Assembly: GCA_019689695.1 (NCBI GenBank)
Contig: JADGHA010000049.1
Span: 1 to 15,150, forward strand
DNA length: 15,150 nt
Reading direction: 5' to 3'
From: Micromonosporaceae bacterium
Lineage (GTDB): Bacteria; Actinomycetota; Actinomycetes; Mycobacteriales; Micromonosporaceae
Position numbers and translations under genes: made by a program. Position 1 is the first letter of the stretch. Each line of letters begins with the position of its first letter. Below, in pieces: positions 6,991-13,739 of this stretch. The notes under the pieces are model-generated. The model searched no databases, was not told where the DNA came from, and saw only the letters and a program-made list of their open reading frames with translations.

Positions 6991-8738
6991 ACACAGTGGA
7001 CAGTCCAGACCGGCTGAAGGAGCTGCCGGCCGAGGACCTGCCCGCGCTCGCCGCCGAGATCCGCGATGTTCTGGTCTCCTCGGTGTCCCGCACCGGCGGG
7101 CACCTGGGGCCCAACCTGGGTGCGGTGGAGCTGACCATCGCGCTGCACCGGGTGTTCGACTCGCCCAGGGACGCCATCGTCTGGGACACCGGGCACCAGG
7201 CGTACGTGCACAAGCTGCTGACCGGCCGCCGTGACCTGTCCGCACTGCGCCAGCGCGGCGGCCTCTCCGGCTACCCGTCCCGCGCGGAGAGCGTGCACGA
7301 CCTGGTGGAGAACTCGCACGCGTCCACTGCCTTGTCCTATGCGGACGGTCTGGCCAAGGCGTTCGCGCTGCGCGACCAGCGGGACCGAGCGGTGGTCGCG
7401 GTGGTCGGCGACGGCGCGCTCACCGGTGGGATGTGCTGGGAGGCGCTGAACAACATCGGCGCCGCCCCGCACCGCCCGATCATCGTCGTGCTGAACGACA
7501 ACGGGCGCTCCTACTCCCCCACCGTCGGCGCCCTCGCCGCCAACCTCGCGCGTCTGCGCGACGGTTCCGGTCCGTCCGTCTTCGAGGCACTCGGCCTGGC
7601 CTACCTCGGCCCGGTCGACGGGCACGACATCCCCGCGGTGGAGCAGGCGCTGCGGCGGGCCCGGGCACTCGGCACGCCGGTCGTGGTCCACTGCGTGACC
7701 CGCAAGGGCCAGGGCTACCCGCCGGCTGAGACGGATGAGGTGGACTGCATGCACGCGGTCAGCCCGATGCCCGCGCCGGGCAAGCAGCCCAGCGGTCCAT
7801 CCTGGACACAGGTGCTCGCGGACGAGCTCGTCGCGCTGGGCCGCGAGCGCCCGGACGTGGTGGCGCTGACCGCGGCCATGCTGCATCCGACCGGGCTGAA
7901 CGCCTTCGCGCACCACTTCCCGGACCGCGTCTTCGACGTGGGCATCGCCGAGCAGCATGCGGTCACCTCCGCGGCCGGGCTGGCCATGGGCGGGCTGCAT
8001 CCGGTGGTCTGCGTCTACGCCACGTTCCTCAACCGGGCCTTCGACCAGCTGCTGATGGATGTGGCACTGCACCGGCTGCCGGTCACCTTCGTGCTGGACC
8101 GCGCCGGCGTCACCGGCAGCGACGGCCCGTCCCACAACGGCATGTGGGACCTGTCCGTGCTCAGCATCGTGCCCGGCATGCGGATCGCCGCGCCGCGCGA
8201 CGGGGACCAGCTGCGCTCGCTGCTGCGGGAGGCGGTCGACTACGCCGCCGGCCCGTCCGCGATCCGGTTCCCCAAGGCCGAGGTCTCCGGCCAGCTGCCG
8301 GCGGTCGGCCGCCTGGGCGAGGCGGACGTGCTGCGTGCCCACCCGGACGCCGAAATTCTCATCCTGCCCACCGGACCGCTCGCCCAGGTGGCGCTGGAGG
8401 CCGCCGACGAACTGGAGCGCTCCGGCACCCCGGCCACCGTGGTGGATCCACGGTGGATAATCCCGGTGGATCCGGCGCTGGTCGCGGCGGCTGGGCGGCA
8501 TCGGCTGGTGGTGACGGTGGAGGACAACGGCGTCGCCGGCGGGTTCGGCGACGGCTTCGCCCGCGCGGCCCGCGCCGCGGGCGTACGGGCGGAGATCTGT
8601 ACCCTCGGGCTGCGGCAGGACTTCCTGCCGCACGGCAGCCGCGGCGGGCTGCTCGCCGAGCAGGGCCTGGACGGCATGGGCATCGTCGCGGCGGTGAAGG
8701 AGGCGCTGGGCCGCGCCGTCAGCCCGGCGCCGCGCTGA
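6978..8738 (+). CDS. dxs: 1-deoxy-D-xylulose-5-phosphate synthase, linker-deleted form
   Basis: A 586-aa thiamine-diphosphate enzyme that condenses pyruvate and glyceraldehyde 3-phosphate, the entry step of the MEP isoprenoid pathway. Motifs in order: SRTGGHLGPNLGAVELT (37-53) with the ThDP-contacting His42, SGYPSRAES (97-105), the ThDP motif VGDGALTGG...NDNGRSY (143-179), GPVDGHD (211-217), catalytic Glu325 in IAEQHAVT, and RAGVTGSDGPSHNGMWDLSVL in the pyrimidine domain. It is roughly 40-60 residues shorter than usual. The stretch normally between the LARLR helix and the FEALGLAY strand is only about seven residues here (194-200). Ribosome-binding site GGGGAG at 6967-6972; ATG 6978 preferred over ATG 6984 by spacing. 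It is probably a second, pathway-dedicated dxs, which is inference. Confidence 0.93.
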   Translation: MSMLDTVDSPDRLKELPAEDLPALAAEIRDVLVSSVSRTGGHLGPNLGAVELTIALHRVFDSPRDAIVWDTGHQAYVHKLLTGRRDLSALRQRGGLSGYPSRAESVHDLVENSHASTALSYADGLAKAFALRDQRDRAVVAVVGDGALTGGMCWEALNNIGAAPHRPIIVVLNDNGRSYSPTVGALAANLARLRDGSGPSVFEALGLAYLGPVDGHDIPAVEQALRRARALGTPVVVHCVTRKGQGYPPAETDEVDCMHAVSPMPAPGKQPSGPSWTQVLADELVALGRERPDVVALTAAMLHPTGLNAFAHHFPDRVFDVGIAEQHAVTSAAGLAMGGLHPVVCVYATFLNRAFDQLLMDVALHRLPVTFVLDRAGVTGSDGPSHNGMWDLSVLSIVPGMRIAAPRDGDQLRSLLREAVDYAAGPSAIRFPKAEVSGQLPAVGRLGEADVLRAHPDAEILILPTGPLAQVALEAADELERSGTPATVVDPRWIIPVDPALVAAAGRHRLVVTVEDNGVAGGFGDGFARAARAAGVRAEICTLGLRQDFLPHGSRGGLLAEQGLDGMGIVAAVKEALGRAVSPAPR

Positions 8739-8851
8739 CCTGCCCGGAAGTCCGGTCCCACGACATCCCGAAGCGGTCGACCGGGGCGCGAAGTGCCCCG
8801 CGACGCGCTACGTTACCCGCAACTGACCACCCCGCACGATCGGAGGTCCCC
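8739..8851 (+). terminator. End of hopanoid operon with hairpin 8782-8800
   Basis: The 113-nt gap after dxs carries CGGGGC (8782-8787), loop GCGAAGT, GCCCCG (8795-8800), a 6-bp GC-only stem without a T tract, as is common in high-GC actinobacteria. A weak -10-like TACGTT at 8809-8814 could start the phosphatase transcript; no matching -35 is evident. GGAGG at 8842-8846 is the ribosome-binding site of the next gene. Confidence 0.4.
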
Positions 8852-9688
8852 GTGTCCCTACGGCTCCCGTCGCGCCGCGCCACCCTCGTCGCCACCGCCG
8901 CGCTCGCTGTGGCGGCCGTGGTCGGCGGAGGCGTCGCGTACGCCGCGACCCAACAACCGGCGATCCACACCTCCACTCCCCGCACGGAAGACCAGGTCAC
9001 GAACATCGACGTGCTGCGCCAGCAGCTGCGCAACTACTACGGCGACCCGCTGGGGACCGGCGTGGCCGGCGAGAACAGCAACTACGCCAAGGAGGCGCGG
9101 GCTGTGGCCGCCGCCGGCAAGCGGTGGCTCAGCCACCACCACCACACGCACGGGACCAAGGCGATCGTGCTCGACGTCGACGACACCACGCTGCTGAACT
9201 GGAACTACGAGGTGTTCAGCAACTGGGCGTTCAACCCGGCCACCAACGCCACCTTCGTCACCGAGCAGCGGTTCCCCGCCGTCCCGGGCATGGTCGACCT
9301 GGTTCGCACGGCCGAGCGCGAGGGGTACGCCATCTTCTACATCACTGGGCGGCCAGCCACCCAGGAACAGGCCACGCTGGGCAACCTGACCGCGGACGGG
9401 GTCGGCGTGGACGCCGGATTCCCGAAGCCCACCCCGCTCGGCAACGGTGAGGACGGGCTGTTCACCAAGCCCGCGGTTGCGGACTACCCCGACTACCTGC
9501 GTGCCGCGTGCGCGGGCGACCCGAACGGCTCGTGCACGACGATCCACTACAAGTCGGCGACCCGCGCGCACATCGAGTCGCTCGGCTACCACATCGTGGC
9601 GAACTTCGGCGACCAGTTCAGCGACCTCAAGGGCGGACACGCCGACCGCACCTTCAAGCTGCCCAACCCGAACTACTTCCTGCCCTGA
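8852..9688 (+). CDS. Secreted HAD-family acid phosphatase
   Basis: A 278-aa exported phosphomonoesterase of the HAD acid phosphatase family (plant/bacterial class B/C-like). Residues 1-31 form a signal peptide: MSLRLPSRR, a hydrophobic core at 11-25, and a likely signal peptidase I cut after AYA (A31). HAD motif I is D108-V-D110-D111-T112, with the two catalytic aspartates. Motif II is YITGRP (163-168), motif III the lysine of YKSATR (233-238), and motif IV GDQFSD (253-258). A histidine run (95-100, HHHHTH) just before motif I may be a surface metal site or chance. The GTG at 8852 is set by GGAGG five bases upstream. It is separated from the hopanoid operon by a hairpin, so it is probably an independent transcript. 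Confidence 0.92.
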   Translation: MSLRLPSRRATLVATAALAVAAVVGGGVAYAATQQPAIHTSTPRTEDQVTNIDVLRQQLRNYYGDPLGTGVAGENSNYAKEARAVAAAGKRWLSHHHHTHGTKAIVLDVDDTTLLNWNYEVFSNWAFNPATNATFVTEQRFPAVPGMVDLVRTAEREGYAIFYITGRPATQEQATLGNLTADGVGVDAGFPKPTPLGNGEDGLFTKPAVADYPDYLRAACAGDPNGSCTTIHYKSATRAHIESLGYHIVANFGDQFSDLKGGHADRTFKLPNPNYFLP

Positions 9689-9697
9689 ACGCCCGGG

Positions 9698-9738
9698 CCG
9701 GGTCGGGGAGCGGCGCACGTCGCGGCGCCCCGACCCGG
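9698..9738. terminator. Bidirectional hairpin terminator
   Basis: CCGGGTCGGGG (9698-9708) and CCCCGACCCGG (9728-9738) form a perfect 11-bp stem around a 19-nt loop that can itself pair. It lies between the convergent acid phosphatase stop (9688) and VOC gene stop (9740), so it probably ends both transcripts. Confidence 0.8.
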
Positions 9739-9739
9739 G

Positions 9740-10144
9740 TCAGCCGCCTGCGGGAGCCGGAAGCTCCTCAAAGAGGGTCAGCTGCAGCCCGGCCGGTCCC
9801 TCCAGGCGGGCGTTGAGCGAGTTCCACGGGGTACGGGTGGGCGGCGCCACCACCTCGGCGCCCGCCTGCGCCGCGGCGCCGGTGGCCGCCTCGGAGTCCG
9901 GCACCTGGAACGCCACCCGGATGTGCCCGGCGACGCGCCGGCCCACCTCCACCTCGTCGATGTACGCCGCATGCGCGGGATCGGTGATCTCCAGCGTGGC
10001 CCGGCCGGCCTCCGGGATCGTCACGCGGCCGCCCGGGGAGCTGAACGCGGCCCGCTCGGTCAGGCCGAGCACGTCGCGGTAGAAGCGCAGCGCCTCGTCG
10101 TAGTCGGGCGTCGTGACCACGAGGCGCAACTCGTGAACAGGCAT
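9740..10144 (-). CDS. VOC (glyoxalase/bleomycin-resistance fold) family protein
   Basis: A 134-aa single-domain protein of the vicinal oxygen chelate superfamily. It has the two expected beta-alpha-beta-beta-beta halves. The first contains HELRLVVTTPDYDEALRFYR and DVLGL (4-28) with LEITD (51-55). The second contains GHIRVAFQVPD (73-83) and LQLTLFEE (120-127). Possible metal ligands are His4, Glu52, His74 and Glu126, which is the usual spacing. The substrate is unknown: such proteins include lyases, dioxygenases and antibiotic-binding proteins. It is divergent from the DGPF gene and shares its 120-bp upstream region. A TAGGTT -10-like box lies close to the ATG on the minus strand, suggesting a very short leader. 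Confidence 0.83.
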   Translation of the reverse strand: MPVHELRLVVTTPDYDEALRFYRDVLGLTERAAFSSPGGRVTIPEAGRATLEITDPAHAAYIDEVEVGRRVAGHIRVAFQVPDSEAATGAAAQAGAEVVAPPTRTPWNSLNARLEGPAGLQLTLFEELPAPAGG

Positions 10145-10183
10145 GGGCCGAACCTATCCGCCGACCACATCTGTTGATCCGCG

Positions 10184-10210
10184 TGTCGATTCGGGCCAGG
10201 TCGGTTCGAC
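10184..10210 (+). promoter_or_regulatory. Putative ECF42 sigma-factor promoter
   Basis: TGTCGA (10184-10189), a 17-nt spacer, and CGAC (10207-10210) lie upstream of the DGPF gene. From memory of the Streptomyces work, ECF42 sigma factors recognise TGTCGA at -35 and a CGA-type -10 ahead of DGPF genes. The ECF42-type gene lies just downstream, so an autoregulated module is likely. Expected transcript start is near 10217, leaving a leader of about 45-50 nt. Confidence 0.6.
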
Positions 10211-10264
10211 GCACGGGTGTCGGAAAGGATCCGACCGAGGACACAAGAGAGGCAGACCGCGACG

Positions 10265-10693
10265 ATGCGATTCATGATCCTGCTCAAGGGCGACCCGGCG
10301 CCCGGCCAGATGCCCGACCCCGAGCTCATCAACGCCATGATCAAGTACAACCAGGAGCTCGCCCAGGCGGGCGTGCTGCTCGCCGCGGAAGGGCTGCTGG
10401 ACAGCTCGAAGGGCACCCGGGTGATCTACTCGGCCGGGCGGCGCCGCATCGTCGACGGGCCGTTCACCGAGGCGAAGGAGCTGGTCGCCGGCTTCTACCT
10501 GATCCAGGTGAAGTCCAAGGAGGAGGCCGTCGAGTGGGCCAGGCGCTGCCCGGTGGAGTACGCGGTCAAGGACAGCGGCATGGAGGCGGTTGTCGAGGTG
10601 CGCCAGGTGGCGGAGCTGGAGGACATCACCACGATGAGCGAGGAGCAGCGCGCCGCCGAGCACCGGCTGCGGGAGCAGATCTCGGGCTCCTGA
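10265..10693 (+). CDS. DGPF/YCII-domain protein
   Basis: A 142-aa protein of the YCII/DGPF family. The sequence starts MRFMILLKGD, and has MIKYNQELAQAGVLLAAEGL (25-44) and the name-giving DGPF at 64-67, followed by TEAKEL and GFYLIQVKSKEEAVEW (76-91), then an EVR strand at 111-113. The biochemical role of DGPF proteins is unknown. They are the constant genomic partners of ECF42 sigma factors, and this one lies 56 bases before such a gene. The ATG at 10265 is preferred because the conserved MRFMxLLK start follows. A modest AGAGAGG at 10246-10252 is the only ribosome-binding-site candidate. It should be expressed from the TGTCGA element upstream. Confidence 0.9.
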   Translation: MRFMILLKGDPAPGQMPDPELINAMIKYNQELAQAGVLLAAEGLLDSSKGTRVIYSAGRRRIVDGPFTEAKELVAGFYLIQVKSKEEAVEWARRCPVEYAVKDSGMEAVVEVRQVAELEDITTMSEEQRAAEHRLREQISGS

Positions 10694-10749
10694 CGCCGCC
10701 TCGCAAGAGCTGACGCCATCCGGCCGCCACGGCGGTAGCTTTGGTCCCC

Positions 10750-12039
10750 GTGGCGGCTGGGAGCACTCGCGAGCAGGCACACCGCACGGTCGAGGCGGTC
10801 TGGCGGATCGAGTCGGCCCGGGTGGTCGCGGGCGTGGCCCGGCTGGTCCGCGACGTCGGCGTGGCCGAGGAGCTGGCGCAGGACGCGCTGGTCGCCGCGC
10901 TCGAGCAGTGGCCGGCCGAGGGGGTGCCGGCCAACCCCGGTGCCTGGCTGATGGCGGTCGCCAAGCGCCGGGCGATCGACCTGATCCGGCGCAGCCAGCG
11001 GCTGGAACGCAAGCTGGCCGAGCTCGCCCACGAGCAGGCGGTCGCCCGCGAGCCGGAGCCGGCGCTGCCCGACAGCGAGCCGATCGAGGACGACCTGCTG
11101 CGCCTGGTCTTCGTCGCCTGCCACCCGGTGCTGTCCGCCGAGGCGCGGGTGGCGCTCACCCTGCGGCTGCTGGGCGGGCTGACCACCGCCGAGATCGCAC
11201 GGGCGTTCTTGGTGGCGGAGCCGACCGTGGCGCAGCGGATCGTGCGGGCCAAGCGGACGCTGGCCGAGGCGCGGGTGCCGTTCGAGGTGCCCGAGCCGGA
11301 CGAGCGCCCGGCCCGGCTGGCCTCCGTGCTGGAGGTCATCTACCTCATCTTCAACGAGGGGTACGCGGCGACCGCCGGCGACGACTGGATCCGGCCCGCT
11401 CTCTGCGAGGAGGCCCTGCGGCTGGGCCGCATCCTCGCCCACCTGGTGCCGGCCGAGCCGGAGGTGCACGGGCTGGTCGCGCTGATGGAGATCCAGGCGT
11501 CCCGGCTCCGGGCCCGGGTCGGCCCGTCCGGGGAGCCGGTCCTCCTGCTGGACCAGGACCGGTCGCGCTGGGACCAGCTGCTCATCCGGCGAGGGCTGGC
11601 AGCGCTGGAGCGGGTCGAGGCGCTCGGTGGCATCGCCGGCCCGTACGGGCTGCAGGCCGCCATCGCCGCATGCCACGCGCTGGCCGGCACGCCCGAGGAG
11701 ACCGACTGGCCGCTGATCGCCACGCTCTACGAGACGCTGGCCCGGCTCACCCCCTCGCCCGTGGTGGAGCTGAACCGGGCCGTCGCGGTCGGCATGGCGT
11801 ACGGGCCGCAGGCGGGCCTGGAGCTGGTCGACCAGCTGGTCGGCGACCCGGCGCTCCAGGAGTACCACCTGCTGCCCAGCGTGCGCGGCGACCTGCTGGC
11901 CAAGCTGGGCCGGCTGGACGAGGCCCGCACGGAGTTCGAACGCGCCGCTGCGCAGACCCGGAACGGGCGCGAGCGGCGGCTGCTGCTCGACCGTGCCGCC
12001 GCATGCGTCCAGGCTCGGGCCGCTCAGGCCCCAACGTAG
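10750..12039 (+). CDS. ECF42-group RNA polymerase sigma factor with long C-terminal extension
   Basis: A 429-aa extracytoplasmic-function sigma factor. Region 2 spans about residues 17-82 (VAEELAQDALVAALEQWP, then NPGAWLMAVAKRRAIDLIRR), and region 4 about 115-172 (LTLRLLGGLTTAEIARAFLVAEPTVAQRIVRAKRTL). About 250 further residues form the helical TPR-like extension typical of ECF42, beginning with LEVIYLIFNEGY (194-205), then LLDQDRSRWD, GPYGLQAAIAACHA and VVELNRAVAVGMAYGP. ECF42 proteins have no anti-sigma gene; the extension is thought to control activity. GTG 10750 is chosen over TTG 10741; there is no clear ribosome-binding site. TAGCTT at 10736-10741 could be a -10 for a leaderless transcript from 10750, or the gene may be read with the DGPF gene. 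Confidence 0.9.
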   Translation: MAAGSTREQAHRTVEAVWRIESARVVAGVARLVRDVGVAEELAQDALVAALEQWPAEGVPANPGAWLMAVAKRRAIDLIRRSQRLERKLAELAHEQAVAREPEPALPDSEPIEDDLLRLVFVACHPVLSAEARVALTLRLLGGLTTAEIARAFLVAEPTVAQRIVRAKRTLAEARVPFEVPEPDERPARLASVLEVIYLIFNEGYAATAGDDWIRPALCEEALRLGRILAHLVPAEPEVHGLVALMEIQASRLRARVGPSGEPVLLLDQDRSRWDQLLIRRGLAALERVEALGGIAGPYGLQAAIAACHALAGTPEETDWPLIATLYETLARLTPSPVVELNRAVAVGMAYGPQAGLELVDQLVGDPALQEYHLLPSVRGDLLAKLGRLDEARTEFERAAAQTRNGRERRLLLDRAAACVQARAAQAPT

Positions 12040-12055
12040 GTGCCGAAGATCCCGC

Positions 12056-12089
12056 GCGCCATTCGTCCACCCGGGCGGGCGAATGGCGC
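12056..12089. terminator. Hairpin after ECF42 gene
   Basis: The arms 12056-12068 and 12077-12089 form a 13-bp stem with one G-T wobble (core CGCCATTCG/CGAATGGCG) and an 8-nt loop, 16 nt after the sigma-factor stop. It is a good candidate for the terminator of the DGPF-sigma unit. Confidence 0.65.
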
Positions 12090-12098
12090 TCCGCGGTT

Positions 12099-12142
12099 GG
12101 TGTGCTGCCCCTGGCGGGAAGGCTCCCGGGAGGCAGCACACC
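12099..12142. terminator. Second tandem hairpin, shared with the LPMO remnant
   Basis: GGTGTGCTGCC (12099-12109) pairs perfectly with GGCAGCACACC (12132-12142). The loop holds a nested CGGGA/TCCCG stem (12115-12119/12124-12128). It lies 7 nt beyond the minus-strand stop of the LPMO pseudogene (12150), so it was probably that gene's terminator, back-to-back with the sigma-factor hairpin. Confidence 0.65.
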
Positions 12143-12149
12143 CTGGCGT

Positions 12150-12607
12150 TCAGCCGCAGGTGACGTCGGTGAACGTCGGCGGCGCCGAGGAGCTGCCGAG
12201 GAACCCGGCGCTGACCGAGGATCCGGCCGGGATGGTGGCGTTCCACTGCGCCGGCCGGAATACGGCGAACGGCTCGCCCAGGTCGTTTCACGTCAGCGGC
12301 TTCGTCGGGTCGTAGCCCTGTCAGGTGACGGAGAACGTGAAGCTGCCCGGGTGCGGCACCCATGCGCCGTAGACCAGATCCATCTGCGCGTCGGCCTGTA
12401 CGGTGGTGGCCGACCACCGGCCGCCACGGCGTCCGCACAGGCCGGGTTCTTCGGGATGATCTGGCCGCCGTTGCCGCCGGTGCCGTCGATGTAGCAGGCG
12501 TAGGTGCGGCTGGCCGGGTTGGTCAGCGCGCCGTGCGCGTACGCCCTCTCCTCAATGACCAATGTGGAGACCGCGCCGAGCAGCGCCGCCTTGCGTCTGG
12601 TCCTCAA
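12150..12607 (-). pseudogene. Decayed AA10 lytic polysaccharide monooxygenase with CBM2-like tail
   Basis: Remains of a secreted copper enzyme that oxidatively cleaves chitin or cellulose. From TTG 12607 the frame gives a basic signal-peptide start (MRTRRKAALLGAVSTLVI), then AHGALTNPASRTYACYIDG, whose His after the cleavage site is the copper-binding N-terminal His of AA10 enzymes. It continues to NPACADAVAAGG near 12413. The frame then changes. The next frame reads SATTVQADAQMDLVYGAWVPHPGSF, including the second-copper-ligand region HPG, then VT-stop-QGYDPTKPLT-stop-NDLGEPF, with TGA codons at 12321-12323 and 12288-12290. It runs straight into WNATIPAGSSVSAGF...TDVTCG and a TGA at 12150-12152, like the end of a CBM2. 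About 458 bp remain of a gene normally near or above 1 kb, so at least two internal deletions occurred. The signal peptide also looks shortened (VIEERAYA). Confidence 0.8.
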
Positions 12608-12818
12608 TGTACTTTCCCGTCGCTGACGGTCCGTGTCCGTGCTGCCATGTCGGCCCGGCGTTGCCACGCGAAGGAACGAACCGGTGGCACCGTGCCCGGC
12701 GCGCCACCGCATCGACATTTAGGCATATGTGCTGCTGAACGGCAACTTTCCGCGGACACGCGTACTCGGCAGCCGAGTGGGTACCGGACACTGACTGACG
12801 CCGGTAAGGGGGAATCCG
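12608..12818. other. Intergenic region between LPMO remnant and small ORF
   Basis: This 211-bp stretch has no supported gene. It contains a 7-bp inverted repeat CGGTGGC (12680-12686)/GCCACCG (12703-12709), the palindrome listed separately at 12764-12778, and the ribosome-binding site of the small ORF. On the minus strand GGGAAAG lies just before TTG 12607, the presumed former start of the LPMO gene. Confidence 0.5.
12764..12778. promoter_or_regulatory. Perfect palindrome upstream of small ORF
   Basis: ACTCGGC-A-GCCGAGT is a 15-bp perfect inverted repeat, 40 nt before the ATG at 12819. As DNA it has the symmetry of an operator; as RNA it could form a 6-bp stem with a CAG loop in the leader. 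No regulator gene is adjacent, so the function is open. Confidence 0.4.
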
Positions 12819-13028
12819 ATGAGCGACAAGCCGGAGATGGACGAGGGGCAGCCGAAAGAGAAGGCCGCGCCGCCGTCCGAGGCGACCCGGACGGGCGCCG
12901 AGCAGCCGTGGGACCCGGAGGATCTGGCCGTCGCGGAGGGCAGGGACGCCACGCCGGAGAACACTCGGCGGGCCGCCCGGAAGCTGGACCAGGAGGGTCG
13001 GGCGGCCATCGACAAGACCGTCCCTTGA
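12819..13028 (+). CDS. Small, highly charged hypothetical protein
   Basis: A 69-aa ORF that I do not recognise. It is almost wholly polar (MSDKPEMDEGQPKEKAAPPSEA...), rich in Glu, Asp, Lys and Pro, with no signal peptide or membrane segment. It is probably disordered in the first half and possibly helical in the second (TPENTRRAARKLDQEGRAAID). Support for coding is the ribosome-binding site AAGGGGGA at 12806-12813, 5 nt before the ATG, and an amino-acid composition that looks like a real hydrophilic protein. It stands alone between the LPMO remnant and the convergent pentapeptide gene. Confidence 0.6.
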   Translation: MSDKPEMDEGQPKEKAAPPSEATRTGAEQPWDPEDLAVAEGRDATPENTRRAARKLDQEGRAAIDKTVP

Positions 13029-13127
13029 GGGCATCCCGAATCGGAGCGGCCTGGTGCGGCGGAGGGCGTTCCCCCAGCCGCTACCGCATCGCCGCGCACA
13101 CGGTGTCGCCTGTGCGGTCGCGCGTCA

Positions 13128-13141
13128 GGCCCGCCCGGGCC
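13128..13141. terminator. Short hairpin beyond pentapeptide gene
   Basis: GGCCC (13128-13132), loop GCCC, GGGCC (13137-13141) sits one base beyond the pentapeptide gene stop (13143, minus strand). A second weak stem CGCACA/TGTGCG (13095-13100/13111-13116) lies beside it. The two may end the convergent transcripts, but the stems are short. Confidence 0.35.
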
Positions 13142-13142
13142 G

Positions 13143-13739
13143 CTAGCGGATCTGCATACCGAGCGACTGCGCGATCACCACGGCCTGTTCGGCGGTGATG
13201 ATCGCGCCGGTCAGGCTGGCGGTGGCCGGATCGAGCGCCGTCAGATCGCTGCCCCGCAGGTCACCGCGATCGAACCTGGCCCCGCGCAGCTGGGCGCCGG
13301 ACAGGTCGACCTCGGTGAGCACCGCTTCCGAGCAGTCCGCACCGGTCAGGTCCGCCTCGCGCATCCGCACCCCGGTCAGCCTGGCACCGCGCAGGTCCGC
13401 CTCGCGCAGGCCGACGAACGACCAGTCCCCACCGCTGACCCGCAGCGGCCGCAGCGCCACCGACTCGGTGAACGTGCTGCCCACCAGCTTGCAACCGGTG
13501 AACTCCGCATCGAAGAAGTTGCACCGCTGGAAGGTGCAGCGCAGGAACGCCGAGTCGACGTGCCGCGATGCGTTGAACTGCACGTTGGCAAAGCCGCACT
13601 CGGTGAAGACGGCGCCCCGGGTGACCGCCTCGGTCAAGTCGACCTGCGCGAAGGTGCAGCCGGTGTACGCCCGCTCGACCAGCTGCTCGCCGCACCAGTC
13701 CTCATCCAGAAACGTCTCGTTCTCGACCGCCGCGGTCAC
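13143..13739 (-). CDS. Qnr/MfpA-like pentapeptide-repeat protein
   Basis: A 198-aa protein built of A(D/N)LXX-type pentapeptides forming a right-handed beta-helix. Repeats run from about residue 28 to 93 (CTFAQVDLTEAVTRGAVFTEC, then CGFANVQF, CTFQRCNF, AEFTGCKL) and from 102 to 179 (DWSFVGLREADLRGARLTGVRMREADLTGAD). They break at ALRPLRVSGG (95-104), where Qnr-type proteins also have irregularities. The C-terminal IITAEQAVVIAQSLGMQIR resembles the capping tail of the Qnr/MfpA group, DNA-mimics that protect DNA gyrase. A role in gyrase protection is therefore possible but unproven. GTG 13739 overlaps the stop of the upstream membrane-protein gene (GTGA, 13736-13739), so the two are coupled; a longer reading in this frame overlaps that gene and is not used. 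Confidence 0.88.
   Translation of the reverse strand: MTAAVENETFLDEDWCGEQLVERAYTGCTFAQVDLTEAVTRGAVFTECGFANVQFNASRHVDSAFLRCTFQRCNFFDAEFTGCKLVGSTFTESVALRPLRVSGGDWSFVGLREADLRGARLTGVRMREADLTGADCSEAVLTEVDLSGAQLRGARFDRGDLRGSDLTALDPATASLTGAIITAEQAVVIAQSLGMQIR

Noticed and set aside
12288..12323. TGA codons in the LPMO remnant read as Trp or selenocysteine
   Set aside because: Only one of the two sits at an expected Trp. The other is at a Lys/Arg position, no SECIS-like element is evident, and the frame change and deletions already show the gene is dead.
10495..12438. A 647-codon open frame on the minus strand
   Set aside because: It is the shadow of the sigma-factor gene in a high-GC sequence. The peptide is a low-complexity Arg/Gly/Pro/Gln mix without motifs, and the plus strand encodes a clear ECF42 protein.
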